DNA of 64,000 nucleotides from M3007 sp964484205 (lineage in GTDB: Bacteria; Bacteroidota; Bacteroidia; Chitinophagales; Saprospiraceae): contig CAZAEZ010000005.1 of the NCBI GenBank assembly GCA_964484205.1, forward strand, positions 1 to 64,000, in the 5' to 3' direction. Shown in pieces: positions 42,818 to 51,574 of this stretch; within the stretch, counting starts at the first letter, position 1; every line of letters begins with the position of its first letter. Made by a program: the position numbers and the translations under genes. The notes below the pieces were generated by a model. It was given only the letters and a program-made list of their open reading frames with translations, was not told where the DNA came from and ran no database searches.

Positions 42818-45800
42818 TCAGTTGAGATCGCCGGTTTGGCGCAGCACATGCTCCATCCACTGCTGGCGGGTATCGCGGAACATCCGGAATTCGCTCAGCT
42901 CCTGGCTGTAATCAAAGCCGAAATAGCGGTTTTCGTAGTGGTTGGTACCGGTTGGGAAGATGCCCAGAAATTTTTCCGTCCAGCGAATACGGCCATGCCC
43001 CTCCAGTTCCCGGATCGGCAGTTCAAGGTACCGGGCCTCCGGGTAATACAGAAAAAGCCCTTTGAGTTTCCGGATAATTTCAATGGTCAGGCGCCGCTCG
43101 ACCAACCTGTTTTCATAGGTGTATTCACTGACTTCCCGCAGGTATTGGGTGCTCAGATCCTTGAACCGCCGTTCGGCAATTCGGGTCCGGGCTTCCAGCA
43201 GCCGAAAACGCCGGGGCAGGGTAGTGGCCAGTTGCCGAAGAATATCCGGCGGGTCCAAGCTGAGCGGCGGTTCGCAGGGCATGGGCTCCGGATTGCCTTC
43301 GGCTGAAATTTGAATCCAGCGGAATTTGCGTTCGTTGGTCAGTTCGTCAAATACAAAATCCGGAAATTCAGGGGCCGGATACAAATCGCGGTACAAATGC
43401 AGGGCTTGCAACAACAGCGACTCGACCTTTGCCTGCTGTGTTTCGTCTCCTGCGGTTACCTTTTCGTATTCCGGCCGGATTTTTCGATTGAAAATATTGG
43501 TTGCCAGCAATTTGTACGCCGCGTCTGCTTCAAGCCCGCCGGGCAATTCCAACATTTTTTTAAAGATTTTTCGGGCATCATAACCAAGCCCAAAACTCTC
43601 CGGTAGCGTTTCCAGTTGTGCAGGATTGAAGTGCATCCAAAGCAGCAGCCGTTCTCCGACGAGTTCGTAAAGAATTTGTTGCAAAAACGCCTGTCCGCGT
43701 TCCGGATAGGCGTGGTACGCACTTTCCCAGGCCTGCAGCACCTGGACAATTATCCGCCGGGCATCGGTTTCGTTCGGTCGCCGGATATCGGTCCATTCCA
43801 ACTGCTCCCGGATATCCTGGTATTTGGCGGCGGCATCGGCGGCAAATTGTTTGTACACCTCCGATTTGATATTCGGCTGCACCTGTAGCCAACCGGCATG
43901 TCCGGCGTGATCTTTCACAATTTTTTCAACCACTTTTAACACCTCAAACCGGTATTTGGCGCAATCCGGGTGGGATTGAACGGCGCCGGAGGCATCCAGG
44001 ATAAACCAACGCAAATTGCCGACGGCATTGGCCACAGTACCGGAAGCGGTGGGCAACAGCAGGCCGGGCAATAGTTGCTCGATGGCGAGCCGCAGGAACG
44101 ACTCGTGATCGGGGTAAAATTTGTCGCCGTAAATTTTATAGCCCAGCAAACATGCCTGCACCAATTCAATCACGGAGTCGCGCAGGTCGGTGAACTGGAT
44201 GTACCGGCGTTGTTCCTCGGCAATCTGGGCCTGAAGGCGATGCCGTTTTGCCTTGAGGTTAAAAAACAGGTTTTCGCGCAGCTGCTTGTTCATGAGCGCA
44301 TCGTCGTCGTCGTCGGAAATCGCCTCCAACATGCCGATCAGTTCGCGAATCTCACTTTCGATGCCAAAATCTTCGTGGGAAGCAAACCGGAATTCATCCC
44401 CGATAATTTCCACCTGCCGGATATAATCGTATTTCCCGCCGTTGCACAATTCATTGGCTGCCAGTTCCAAAAAACCGCGATAGGGGTGTACCGTACGGTA
44501 AATTTCCATGGCAACCTGCACGCAGTGGGCGATGGCGGCCCGGTTGTCGGGCACTTCCGAGCTGTACCGCCCGGTGTGCAAAATGTAGTCGTTCTGGTAG
44601 GTACTGTACAGGCGCAACAGGGCATCCGAAAGCGCTTCGGCCGTCGCGCGCAAGTTGTACCGTCCGGCTTCCGAGGGGCATTTTCCCTGTTGCTGGTATT
44701 CGAAAAAGCGGCCGGCATACACCACAACGTGGTTGAGTTTGCTGCCCTTGCCGTACACGGCATCGTGGATGATCCGGTCCGGGGTTTCTTTTTTCAGATA
44801 ACTGATCAGCAGCAGTTCGTACAGTTGGGCCGATTGCGGGTCGATGTGGCTGCGCACATGTTCGCAATGCGCATGCGCCCGGTTGAAGTTGCCGATCCCG
44901 ATGGCATCCTGGGCCAGCAGCAGGTTGCGGCGAAATTCCTGTTGTTGCCGGATGGAAAGTGTGCCGACCCCTTCCCAGGCTTCGTCGGCGGTGTTGTGGT
45001 CCGGGAGGTTCAGCGTTTTCGGGATCAGGATTTCGCTGATGGGCAAAAACAAGCCGGCCAGTTTGTCGGCGGGCGCTTCCACCGGTTTCAGGCCGTAATA
45101 CGTGTTTGCAAAAATCCCGGCCCATGTTTTTCGGAACTGCTCCACCTCCAGTTGTTCGATGAGGTGGCGCAAATCCAGCCGGATGGCGGCCACCGTTTTT
45201 TGAAAAATCTCAAAGCTCAACTTATTGCGCTGCGATTGCTGCCGCCATTCCGCGAAGGCATCCTCCAGTTGAAACAAGGCGTCGGGCGTTTTCTCCGGAT
45301 GCAGGAGTCTTTTCAGGAATAAAAATGACGGCGCCAGGTCGCAATGTTCCGACCACACGACCAGGCGTTCCCGGACATCTTCAAAATGCAGGACAAACTC
45401 CGGCCCGGCAGGCTCTTCGTAGAGGTTCTGGTTTCGTTCGACCTGGAACAACAAATCCTGGGCGCGCTGAACAACCCGTTGCAACTGAATTTCCCGGCTC
45501 AATGAAAACCCCTCGACGGGCTGGTCGGTAGCCGGTGCAAGCGGAAAACCTTCCAGCACGGCCGGCAGGGGGGCTGCCCGGGCTACCGCCACCAGGATTT
45601 GCAACTCCGATCGCCGTTTTTGTTCCGAAATGGCCAGGTCAAGTTCCCAGCGCGCATTGGCAGTATCGAGGTAGTTGGGCGAAAAACAGGCGAGGAAGAG
45701 TTGCGTTTGTTCCAAAAAAGCCAGCGCTTCGGTGCGGTAATTTTCTTCGGCTACCTCCGTGGGATTCCAAAATTCCAGATTTTTACCCTCCAACTGCTTG

Positions 45801-45889
45801 TTCAAAAATTGGTAAATACCTTCTGCCGTCTCCACATCCGCATTTGGATCAAAGGAAATATAAATCCGGATTTTGTCTGCTTCGGGCAT
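42818..45889 (-). CDS. TIR-domain protein with long helical region
   Basis: 1023 residues from the ATG at 45889. Residues about 5-110 form a TIR domain: KIRIYISFDPNAD (strand A), KNLEFWNPTEVAEENYR, the LFLACFSPNYLDTANARWEL block with Glu82 after Trp81, where NAD-cleaving TIRs keep the catalytic Glu, and ILVAVARAAPLP. Residues 170-1020 are all-alpha with no recognised enzyme domain; an Asp run (about 550, SDDDDDA) interrupts it. No signal peptide or membrane span. Defence TIRs usually sit with a sensor gene; here neighbours are housekeeping. It may be a self-contained sensor-effector or an adaptor. Confidence 0.85.
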   Translation of the reverse strand: MPEADKIRIYISFDPNADVETAEGIYQFLNKQLEGKNLEFWNPTEVAEENYRTEALAFLEQTQLFLACFSPNYLDTANARWELDLAISEQKRRSELQILVAVARAAPLPAVLEGFPLAPATDQPVEGFSLSREIQLQRVVQRAQDLLFQVERNQNLYEEPAGPEFVLHFEDVRERLVVWSEHCDLAPSFLFLKRLLHPEKTPDALFQLEDAFAEWRQQSQRNKLSFEIFQKTVAAIRLDLRHLIEQLEVEQFRKTWAGIFANTYYGLKPVEAPADKLAGLFLPISEILIPKTLNLPDHNTADEAWEGVGTLSIRQQQEFRRNLLLAQDAIGIGNFNRAHAHCEHVRSHIDPQSAQLYELLLISYLKKETPDRIIHDAVYGKGSKLNHVVVYAGRFFEYQQQGKCPSEAGRYNLRATAEALSDALLRLYSTYQNDYILHTGRYSSEVPDNRAAIAHCVQVAMEIYRTVHPYRGFLELAANELCNGGKYDYIRQVEIIGDEFRFASHEDFGIESEIRELIGMLEAISDDDDDALMNKQLRENLFFNLKAKRHRLQAQIAEEQRRYIQFTDLRDSVIELVQACLLGYKIYGDKFYPDHESFLRLAIEQLLPGLLLPTASGTVANAVGNLRWFILDASGAVQSHPDCAKYRFEVLKVVEKIVKDHAGHAGWLQVQPNIKSEVYKQFAADAAAKYQDIREQLEWTDIRRPNETDARRIIVQVLQAWESAYHAYPERGQAFLQQILYELVGERLLLWMHFNPAQLETLPESFGLGYDARKIFKKMLELPGGLEADAAYKLLATNIFNRKIRPEYEKVTAGDETQQAKVESLLLQALHLYRDLYPAPEFPDFVFDELTNERKFRWIQISAEGNPEPMPCEPPLSLDPPDILRQLATTLPRRFRLLEARTRIAERRFKDLSTQYLREVSEYTYENRLVERRLTIEIIRKLKGLFLYYPEARYLELPIRELEGHGRIRWTEKFLGIFPTGTNHYENRYFGFDYSQELSEFRMFRDTRQQWMEHVLRQTGDLN

Positions 45890-45977
45890 GGCGCTGCGTT
45901 TAGGGCAAATTTTCGGAAAATTGACGGGATTTGGTCCCTGGCCGTTCATTTTTCTTTTTTCAGCACTTTTGCCTGCC

Positions 45978-45985
45978 TATCTTTG
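45978..45985 (+). promoter_or_regulatory. TAnnTTTG -7 element for purL
   Basis: TATCTTTG, an exact consensus match, 41 bases before the purL ATG, in the divergent gap with the TIR gene. Confidence 0.6.
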
Positions 45986-46026
45986 CGGCGCTAACCTACT
46001 CCCACAACTAATTCACCAGATACTGC

Positions 46027-48258
46027 ATGGTCACAGCGGAACCGCTGCCTACCCTCGAAACGGCCCAAAGCCTCGGCCTCACGGCCGATGAGTTTGAAAA
46101 AATCAACGCCATCCTTGGCCGGTCGCCTAATTTCACCGAATTATCCATCTTCTCGGTTATGTGGAGCGAGCACTGCTCCTACAAGAATTCCATCCTTCAA
46201 TTAAAAACCCTGCCCCGCGAAGGCAACCGCCTGCTTGTAGGCGCCGGCGAAGAAAATGCCGGATTGGTGGACATCGGCGACGGCCTGGCCTGCGCCTTTA
46301 AAATTGAAAGCCACAACCACCCGTCGGCCATCGAACCTTACCAGGGTGCAGCCACAGGTGTCGGCGGGATTCACCGCGATATTTTCACTATGGGCGCACG
46401 CCCGATCGCATCGCTCAATTCCCTGCGTTTCGGCAAACCCGACAACCCGCGCATGAAACGGCTGATCGCCGGTGTGGTGAAAGGCATTGGCGACTATGGC
46501 AACTGTTTTGGCGTGCCAACCGTGGGCGGCGAGGTTTATTTTTATGATTGCTACCACCACGATATTCTGGTGAACGCCATGTCGGTAGGCATCGTAAAAA
46601 TTGGCGAAACAGCGAGCGCCACGGCCGGCGATCCGGGCAACCCGGTATTCATTGTCGGTTCGGCTACCGGAAAAGACGGGATCCACGGCGCCACCTTTGC
46701 CTCGGCCGATCTGAGCGAAGACAGCCACGAAGACCTGCCGGCCGTGCAGGTTGGCGACCCTTTCCAGGAAAAACTGCTCCTGGAGGCTTCGCTTGAGGTA
46801 ATTAAAACCGGCGCTGTGGTCGGCATGCAGGATATGGGCGCGGCAGGGATTACTTGCTCCACTTCCGAAATGAGCGCCAAATCAGGTGTAGGCATGCGCA
46901 TCGACCTCGACAAAGCGCCTCAACGGCAGGCAAATATGAAGGCCTGGGAAATTCTGCTTTCGGAAAGCCAGGAGCGCATGCTGATCGTGTGCAAACCCGG
47001 CCGGGAGGAGGAAATAAAAACAGTTTTTGAAAAATGGGATCTGCCCTGTGAATTAATTGGAGAAACAACTGCCAGGGGGCGCCTGGAATACTTCTGGCAT
47101 GGCGAAAAAGTGGCCGATGTGCCGGCGGAACCACTGGTGCTGGGCGGTGGCGCGCCGGTGTATGTGCGGGAGCAAAAAGAACCTGAATATTTCAAGGAAA
47201 TTGCCAAATACGACCCGGCTCAAATTCCGGTCCCGGAAAACTTGCCGGCTGCGGCAAAAACGGTTTGGGCCTCGCCCAATATTGTTTCCAAAAACTGGAT
47301 TACCCGGCAGTACGATTCCATGGTGCGCACCGGCACCATGACCACCAACCGGCACGCCGATGCCGCCGTGGTGTACGTCAAAGGCACGCGCAAGGCCCTG
47401 GCCGTCACCACCGATTGCAACTCGGCCTACGTGTATGCCGACCCGTACAGGGGGGGGATGATCGCCGTTAGCGAAGCCGCCCGGAATATCGTGTGTGCAG
47501 GCGGGCAACCTGTCGCGATTACCAACTGTTTGAACTTTGGAAATCCGTATAACCCGGAGGTGTATTTTCAGTTTGCCCAGGCAATCAAAGGCATGGGCGA
47601 AGCCTGCCGGAAATTTGAAACGCCGGTTACGGGCGGCAATGTCAGTTTTTACAACCAATACACCGAAAACGGCAAGGTGAAGCCCGTTTATCCCACACCG
47701 ACCATCGGCATGTTGGGCATGCTGGACGATTATGATCAAATGATGACCCTGGATTTCAAACAGGCGGGCGACCGGATTTATATGCTGGGAACCAGTCGGG
47801 ACGACTTGGGGAGCAGCGAGTATCTGCGCGAAGTCCACCGGGTGGAATTCAGTGCCTGTCCGTATTTTGATCTGGAGGAGGAGTCCCGCCTGCAGGGTGT
47901 ACTGGCAAAGTTAATTGCCGGGCGGATGATCGAATCGGCGCACGATGTTTCCGACGGCGGGTTGTTTGTCAGCCTTGTGGAAAGTGCCATGCCCAACGGA
48001 CTTGGTTTTTCTGTAAAAACAGCACCGGGCATCCGGAAAGATGCCTGGTTGTTCGGAGAGGCACAAAGCCGGGTGGTCGTCACCGTAAAACCTGAACAAG
48101 CGGTGGCTTTTGAACGTTTCCTTCAGGATCACCATCAAAACTTCGAAATTTTAGGTGTTGTAGAAGGCGACCAACTGCACATTGATGGCGCGAACTGGGG
48201 ACCGCTTACCGACTGGAAAAACACCTTCGACAATTTACTTGCCACAATCATGCAATAA
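46027..48258 (+). CDS. purL: Phosphoribosylformylglycinamidine synthase, PurL small form
   Basis: Fourth step of purine synthesis, making FGAM with glutaminase PurQ and PurS. 743 residues, the short Bacillus-type PurL rather than the 1300-residue fused form. Blocks: FSVMWSEHCSYKNS with the catalytic His, ESHNHPSAIEPYQGAATGVG, GNCFGVPTVGGEVYF, DMGAAGITCSTSEM and the second half with HDVSDGGLFVSL. Full length. purQ and purS must be elsewhere. Divergent from the TIR gene and followed by a terminator. Confidence 0.97.
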   Translation: MVTAEPLPTLETAQSLGLTADEFEKINAILGRSPNFTELSIFSVMWSEHCSYKNSILQLKTLPREGNRLLVGAGEENAGLVDIGDGLACAFKIESHNHPSAIEPYQGAATGVGGIHRDIFTMGARPIASLNSLRFGKPDNPRMKRLIAGVVKGIGDYGNCFGVPTVGGEVYFYDCYHHDILVNAMSVGIVKIGETASATAGDPGNPVFIVGSATGKDGIHGATFASADLSEDSHEDLPAVQVGDPFQEKLLLEASLEVIKTGAVVGMQDMGAAGITCSTSEMSAKSGVGMRIDLDKAPQRQANMKAWEILLSESQERMLIVCKPGREEEIKTVFEKWDLPCELIGETTARGRLEYFWHGEKVADVPAEPLVLGGGAPVYVREQKEPEYFKEIAKYDPAQIPVPENLPAAAKTVWASPNIVSKNWITRQYDSMVRTGTMTTNRHADAAVVYVKGTRKALAVTTDCNSAYVYADPYRGGMIAVSEAARNIVCAGGQPVAITNCLNFGNPYNPEVYFQFAQAIKGMGEACRKFETPVTGGNVSFYNQYTENGKVKPVYPTPTIGMLGMLDDYDQMMTLDFKQAGDRIYMLGTSRDDLGSSEYLREVHRVEFSACPYFDLEEESRLQGVLAKLIAGRMIESAHDVSDGGLFVSLVESAMPNGLGFSVKTAPGIRKDAWLFGEAQSRVVVTVKPEQAVAFERFLQDHHQNFEILGVVEGDQLHIDGANWGPLTDWKNTFDNLLATIMQ

Positions 48259-48265
48259 CCACAAG

Positions 48266-48307
48266 CGCAAGTTTGCCATTTGAAAACGCATGGCAAACTT
48301 GCGTTTA
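48266..48307 (+). terminator. Intrinsic terminator after purL
   Basis: CGCAAGTTTGCCAT (48266-48279) pairs perfectly with ATGGCAAACTTGCG (48290-48303), 10-base loop, then TTT. It ends 16 bases before the next gene, which may be read through it. Confidence 0.8.
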
Positions 48308-48322
48308 ACAACTGGAATTTTT

Positions 48323-49399
48323 ATGAAAAAAATTAAGTTTCTGCTCTTTTTCCTGCTGCCCGCCATAGTGGCAGTACCTTCCTGCCAAACCGGACCGGAA
48401 ATGTATACACTCAAGGGTACCGTCAAAAATGCTTCCGATTTGCAAGTGCTGCTGGAGCAACTTTATTTTGACCAGAACACGGCGCCGACTGCGATCGGCC
48501 GCGTCACCTGCGATGCTTCCGGCAATTTTACGATTGAACAAAAAGAACCCTTTCCTGCCGGCTTGTATCGCCTGACGATCGGCGCCAAACGCCTGTTTTT
48601 CATGTTGGGCGGCGACGAGAAGGCAGTGTCCTTTGAAGCCGACCTGAATACCATTGACCGCATGGAACTTACCGTGACGGGCTCCGAGACATTTTCCTGT
48701 TACGCCAACGTGGTCAAGGAAATGATCAATGCCGGCCAGATTACGCCGGAATCGGCTAAGGGATTTGTCGATAAAGCCTGCAACCCGCTGATGCGCGCGT
48801 TTTTCACAACCCAGTTGTTTGGCCGGAACGCCGGAGACCATCTGGACGATTTTAAAAATGCCAGTACTGCCCTCAGCGCGGCAATGCCTCAATCTAAATA
48901 CGCCACTGAATTTTCCAAAATGGTCAATACGCTGGAAACGCAAATGCTCCAGCAGCAACAACAGGCCACCGGCCCGATCCAGGTCGGCCAGCCTGCGCCG
49001 GATATCAGCCTGCCGGGCCCCGACGGGAAAATTCGTTCGCTGTCTTCCATGAAAGGCAAGGTGGTTTTGCTCGATTTTTGGGCCAGCTGGTGCCGCCCTT
49101 GCCGTATGGCCAACCCGCACGTCGTGGAGGTGTACAACAAGTACAAGGACCGCGGATTTGATGTTTTCAGTGTTTCGCTGGACCGGCCCGGACAAAAAGA
49201 CGCCTGGACTACAGCCATCAAGCAGGACGGCCTGGTTTGGGACAACCACGTGAGCGACCTGAAATTCTGGAGCAGTGCTCCGGTTGCTGTTTACGGGGTG
49301 AATTCCATTCCGAGAACCTTTTTGATTGATCGCGAGGGCAAAATTGTAGCCCTCAACCCGCGTGCCGATCTGGAACAGCAATTACTGAAAGTGCTTTGA
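48323..49399 (+). CDS. TlpA-like thiol-disulfide lipoprotein with DUF4369
   Basis: 358 residues from the ATG at 48323. Lipobox VPSC (Cys about 21) places it on the periplasmic side. A DUF4369 domain (about 27-125, with GTVKNASDLQVLLEQLYFD) and a helical linker lead to a thioredoxin domain (about 215-355) with active-site WASWCRPCRM and the cis-Pro stretch NSIPRTFLIDREGKI. This is the common TlpA/ResA-type envelope reductase of Bacteroidota, reducing disulfides of apocytochromes or other periplasmic proteins. Partner unknown. Confidence 0.92.
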   Translation: MKKIKFLLFFLLPAIVAVPSCQTGPEMYTLKGTVKNASDLQVLLEQLYFDQNTAPTAIGRVTCDASGNFTIEQKEPFPAGLYRLTIGAKRLFFMLGGDEKAVSFEADLNTIDRMELTVTGSETFSCYANVVKEMINAGQITPESAKGFVDKACNPLMRAFFTTQLFGRNAGDHLDDFKNASTALSAAMPQSKYATEFSKMVNTLETQMLQQQQQATGPIQVGQPAPDISLPGPDGKIRSLSSMKGKVVLLDFWASWCRPCRMANPHVVEVYNKYKDRGFDVFSVSLDRPGQKDAWTTAIKQDGLVWDNHVSDLKFWSSAPVAVYGVNSIPRTFLIDREGKIVALNPRADLEQQLLKVL

Positions 49400-49469
49400 T
49401 TTTTTTTGTTCCAAGGGGCAATCAACCAGGCTGTCTCCTATGGCAATGCGTACAGGAGTATTTTCAAAT

Positions 49470-49540
49470 TTTCAAAACACATAGGCACAGAGGGCACAGA
49501 GATTATTTCTCTGTGCCCTCTGTGCCTATGTGTTTTGAAA
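49470..49540. repeat. 33-bp perfect-stem hairpin between convergent genes
   Basis: Arms 49470-49502 and 49508-49540 are perfect complements over 33 bases; loop TTATT. Inside each arm GGCACAGAG-like words repeat at 9-base spacing. It separates convergent TlpA-like and ABC-ATPase genes and resembles the CACGGAGG-type hairpin at 16265-16307 in word content, so they are probably one repeat family. It can serve as a two-way terminator. Confidence 0.92.
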
Positions 49541-49572
49541 TCTACTGTGGGCAAATCCTCAGAAGCGCCAAA

Positions 49573-50295
49573 TTATCCTGGAGTAAGGATCGGAGCGTCG
49601 GCAAAGGTTTTGATATCATCATTGGTTTCGTCTGACTCAACCAGACCGTCGCGGAGGCGCACGATGCGGTGCGCATGCTGGGCGATATCCTGTTCGTGGG
49701 TGACCAGAATGACGGTATTGCCGGCCTGGTGGATCTGCTCGAACAGGGTCATTATTTCGTAGGAGGTTTTGGTGTCCAGGTTGCCGGTAGGCTCATCGGC
49801 GAGGATAATGGCCGGGTCGTTGACGAGGGCGCGCGCTACGGCAACGCGTTGACGCTGCCCGCCGGAGAGCTCATTGGGTTTATGCATCACCCGGTCGCCC
49901 AGGCCGACAGATTCCAGCGTGATTCGCGCTTTTTCCAAACGTTCATCTTTCGAATAGCCGGCATATACGAGCGGCAATGCAACGTTTTCCAACGCCGATA
50001 AGCGCGGTAGCAGGTTGAATGTTTGAAAAACAAAGCCGATTTGTTTGTTGCGCACTTCGGCGAGTTCGCCGTCATCCATGGTGCTTACCTCGATACCGTT
50101 GAGCCAGTATTGGCCGCTGCTCGGCGAGTCGAGACAACCCAACAAGTTCATAAGCGTGGATTTTCCACTGCCTGAAGGTCCCATGAGGGCCACGTATTCG
50201 TTTTTATTTATGGTCAGTGTAACATCTTTGAGCGCTTCCACTTTTTCGGCGCCCATTATATACGTCTTGTTGAGGTGTTCAATGGAAATAAGCAT
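49573..50295 (-). CDS. ABC transporter ATPase, MacB/LolD type
   Basis: 240 residues of the MacB/LolD branch. Walker A GPSGSGKSTLMNLL, Q-loop in IGFVFQTFNLLPRLS, signature LSGGQRQRVAVARAL, Walker B IILADEPTGNLD and H-loop LVTHEQD are all intact. In this branch it would power a MacB-type efflux or lipoprotein-release permease, but none is adjacent in this window. It follows a 58-residue membrane protein by 25 bases and gatC on the same strand. Its last 20 residues (ETNDDIKTFADAPILTPG) are an unusual acidic tail. Confidence 0.94.
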   Translation of the reverse strand: MLISIEHLNKTYIMGAEKVEALKDVTLTINKNEYVALMGPSGSGKSTLMNLLGCLDSPSSGQYWLNGIEVSTMDDGELAEVRNKQIGFVFQTFNLLPRLSALENVALPLVYAGYSKDERLEKARITLESVGLGDRVMHKPNELSGGQRQRVAVARALVNDPAIILADEPTGNLDTKTSYEIMTLFEQIHQAGNTVILVTHEQDIAQHAHRIVRLRDGLVESDETNDDIKTFADAPILTPG

Positions 50296-50320
50296 CTGTC
50301 AGGAGTTGTGTTTGGTGTAT

Positions 50321-50497
50321 TTATTTTTTTCGGCGGAAGATCATCCCGGTCACGACTAAAAGGAGCCCGGTCAGCAAGCCGACTGCTTTTTTGATAAGTT
50401 CGGGGAAAATAAAATAGGTGGCTGCCAGCAACAGTGCAACGATACCAACAACGATAAAGAGCCAGGTCCAGCGGTTTGACGAATTGTTTGTAGCCAT
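50321..50497 (-). CDS. 58-residue membrane protein in the gatC unit
   Basis: A short frame of 58 codons starting with ATG at 50497 and ending TAA at 50321. It begins MATNNSSNRWTW, carries two hydrophobic spans (about 12-30, WLFIVVGIVALLLAATYF, and 39-53, VGLLTGLLLVVTGMIF) and ends in FRRKK, a positive-inside arrangement with both ends in the cytoplasm. It sits 11 bases after gatC and 25 before the ABC ATPase, which supports it as a real gene. No family is recognised. Confidence 0.75.
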   Translation of the reverse strand: MATNNSSNRWTWLFIVVGIVALLLAATYFIFPELIKKAVGLLTGLLLVVTGMIFRRKK

Positions 50498-50508
50498 AAT
50501 GCGGGTGC

Positions 50509-50796
50509 TTAGTCAATGATTTTTGGTACCTGAAAAAAAGAGCCGTTGTGCCTGGGTGCGTTTTGCATTGCTTCATCCTGGCTGAAATGGTTGCCGGCTT
50601 CATCGGCGCGGGCATTGGTATCCAGTTCAACAGGGTAGGTCAGGGGGGCAATGCCGGAAGTGTCGAGGTCCGAAAGTTTATCAACCATTTTCAGGATGTT
50701 GTTCAGGTCATTTGCAAAACGCCCGCTTTCGGCATCGTTGAGTTGTAAACGGGCTAATTTTTCCAGGTGTGAAATAAGTGAATTGTCCAGCTGCAT
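50509..50796 (-). CDS. gatC: Asp/Glu-tRNA amidotransferase subunit C
   Basis: Small subunit of GatCAB, which amidates misacylated Glu-tRNA(Gln) or Asp-tRNA(Asn). 95 residues from the ATG at 50796; family marks are HLEKLARLQLNDAESGRFAN, then MVDKLSDLDTSGIAPLTYPV and the C-terminal PRHNGSFFQVPKII that wraps GatA. Full length. gatA and gatB are not beside it, as is common in Bacteroidota. It begins a minus-strand unit with a small membrane protein and an ABC ATPase; divergent from the deoxynucleoside kinase gene. Confidence 0.93.
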   Translation of the reverse strand: MQLDNSLISHLEKLARLQLNDAESGRFANDLNNILKMVDKLSDLDTSGIAPLTYPVELDTNARADEAGNHFSQDEAMQNAPRHNGSFFQVPKIID

Positions 50797-50872
50797 AAAA
50801 AAAGGATAGATGATCGCTGATAGAAGTTCGGCAAACGCCCCCCAATGGACGAACAACGTGAAACGAATTTTC

Positions 50873-50880
50873 TACCTTCG
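50873..50880 (+). promoter_or_regulatory. Candidate -7 element for dNK (TACCTTCG)
   Basis: One base from TAnnTTTG, 21 bases before the kinase ATG; same TTCG variant as upstream of lepB. Confidence 0.4.
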
Positions 50881-50900
50881 CGCTGCACAAATGTAAAAGA

Positions 50901-51551
50901 ATGAACGGAACCTTGCCCTCAGACAAAACACTGATTAAGCATGTGGCCATTGCCGGAAACATCGGCGCGGGAAAAACCACCATGAGTGAAATGCTCGCCC
51001 GGCACTTTGGTTGGGATGTCCATTACGAGGATACGGAAAACAACCCCTACCTGGCAGATTTTTACCTCGATATGAAACGCTGGTCGTTCAACCTGCAGGT
51101 GTTTTTCCTCTCCAGCCGGTATCAGCAGATGTTGCGGATTCAGCAGGGCAACCGGACGGTTATTCAGGACCGGACGATTTACGAGGACGCTTACATTTTT
51201 GCGCCCAATCTGGCCGACATGGGGCTCATGGAACGCCGGGATTTTGAAAATTACACCACCTTGTTTCAGTCCATTATTTCCCAAATCAAGCCGCCCGACC
51301 TGATGATCTACCTGCGCGCCAGTATTCCGACCCTCGTGGAACATATTCAAATGCGTGGCCGCGACTATGAAGGCAGTATCAGCATCGAGTATCTCAAACG
51401 CCTGAACGAGCGGTATGAAAACTGGATTAACAATTACGGCGATGGCCGGCTCCTGATTATCAATGTGGACCACCTCGATTTTCAAAGCCGCCAGGAGGAT
51501 TCAGGGAAAGTGCTCGAAATGGTACAGGCCGAACTGCACGGCCTTTTTTGA
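50901..51551 (+). CDS. Deoxynucleoside kinase
   Basis: 216 residues of the dCK/dGK-like family, salvaging deoxynucleosides with ATP or another donor. P-loop GNIGAGKTTMSEML near the N-terminus; ERS/DRT motif as IQDRTIYEDAYIF; and lid region with Arg in MRGRDYEGSISIEYL. Substrate among dA, dG, dC is open. The next frame's ATG is 24 bases past the stop, so the YjbR-like gene is in the same unit. ATG at 50901, with the P-loop starting at about residue 16. Confidence 0.93.
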   Translation: MNGTLPSDKTLIKHVAIAGNIGAGKTTMSEMLARHFGWDVHYEDTENNPYLADFYLDMKRWSFNLQVFFLSSRYQQMLRIQQGNRTVIQDRTIYEDAYIFAPNLADMGLMERRDFENYTTLFQSIISQIKPPDLMIYLRASIPTLVEHIQMRGRDYEGSISIEYLKRLNERYENWINNYGDGRLLIINVDHLDFQSRQEDSGKVLEMVQAELHGLF

Positions 51552-51574
51552 TCAAAATTCACAACGCTTACGCT

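Noticed and set aside
44075..45322. 415-codon open frame antisense to the TIR gene
   Set aside because: No start context, no domain pattern, and low-complexity Val/Phe/Gln composition typical of antisense frames.
47450..47457. G8 run in purL as a phase-variation tract
   Set aside because: It encodes Arg-Gly-Gly in an essential enzyme within a conserved stretch; no reason to expect switching.
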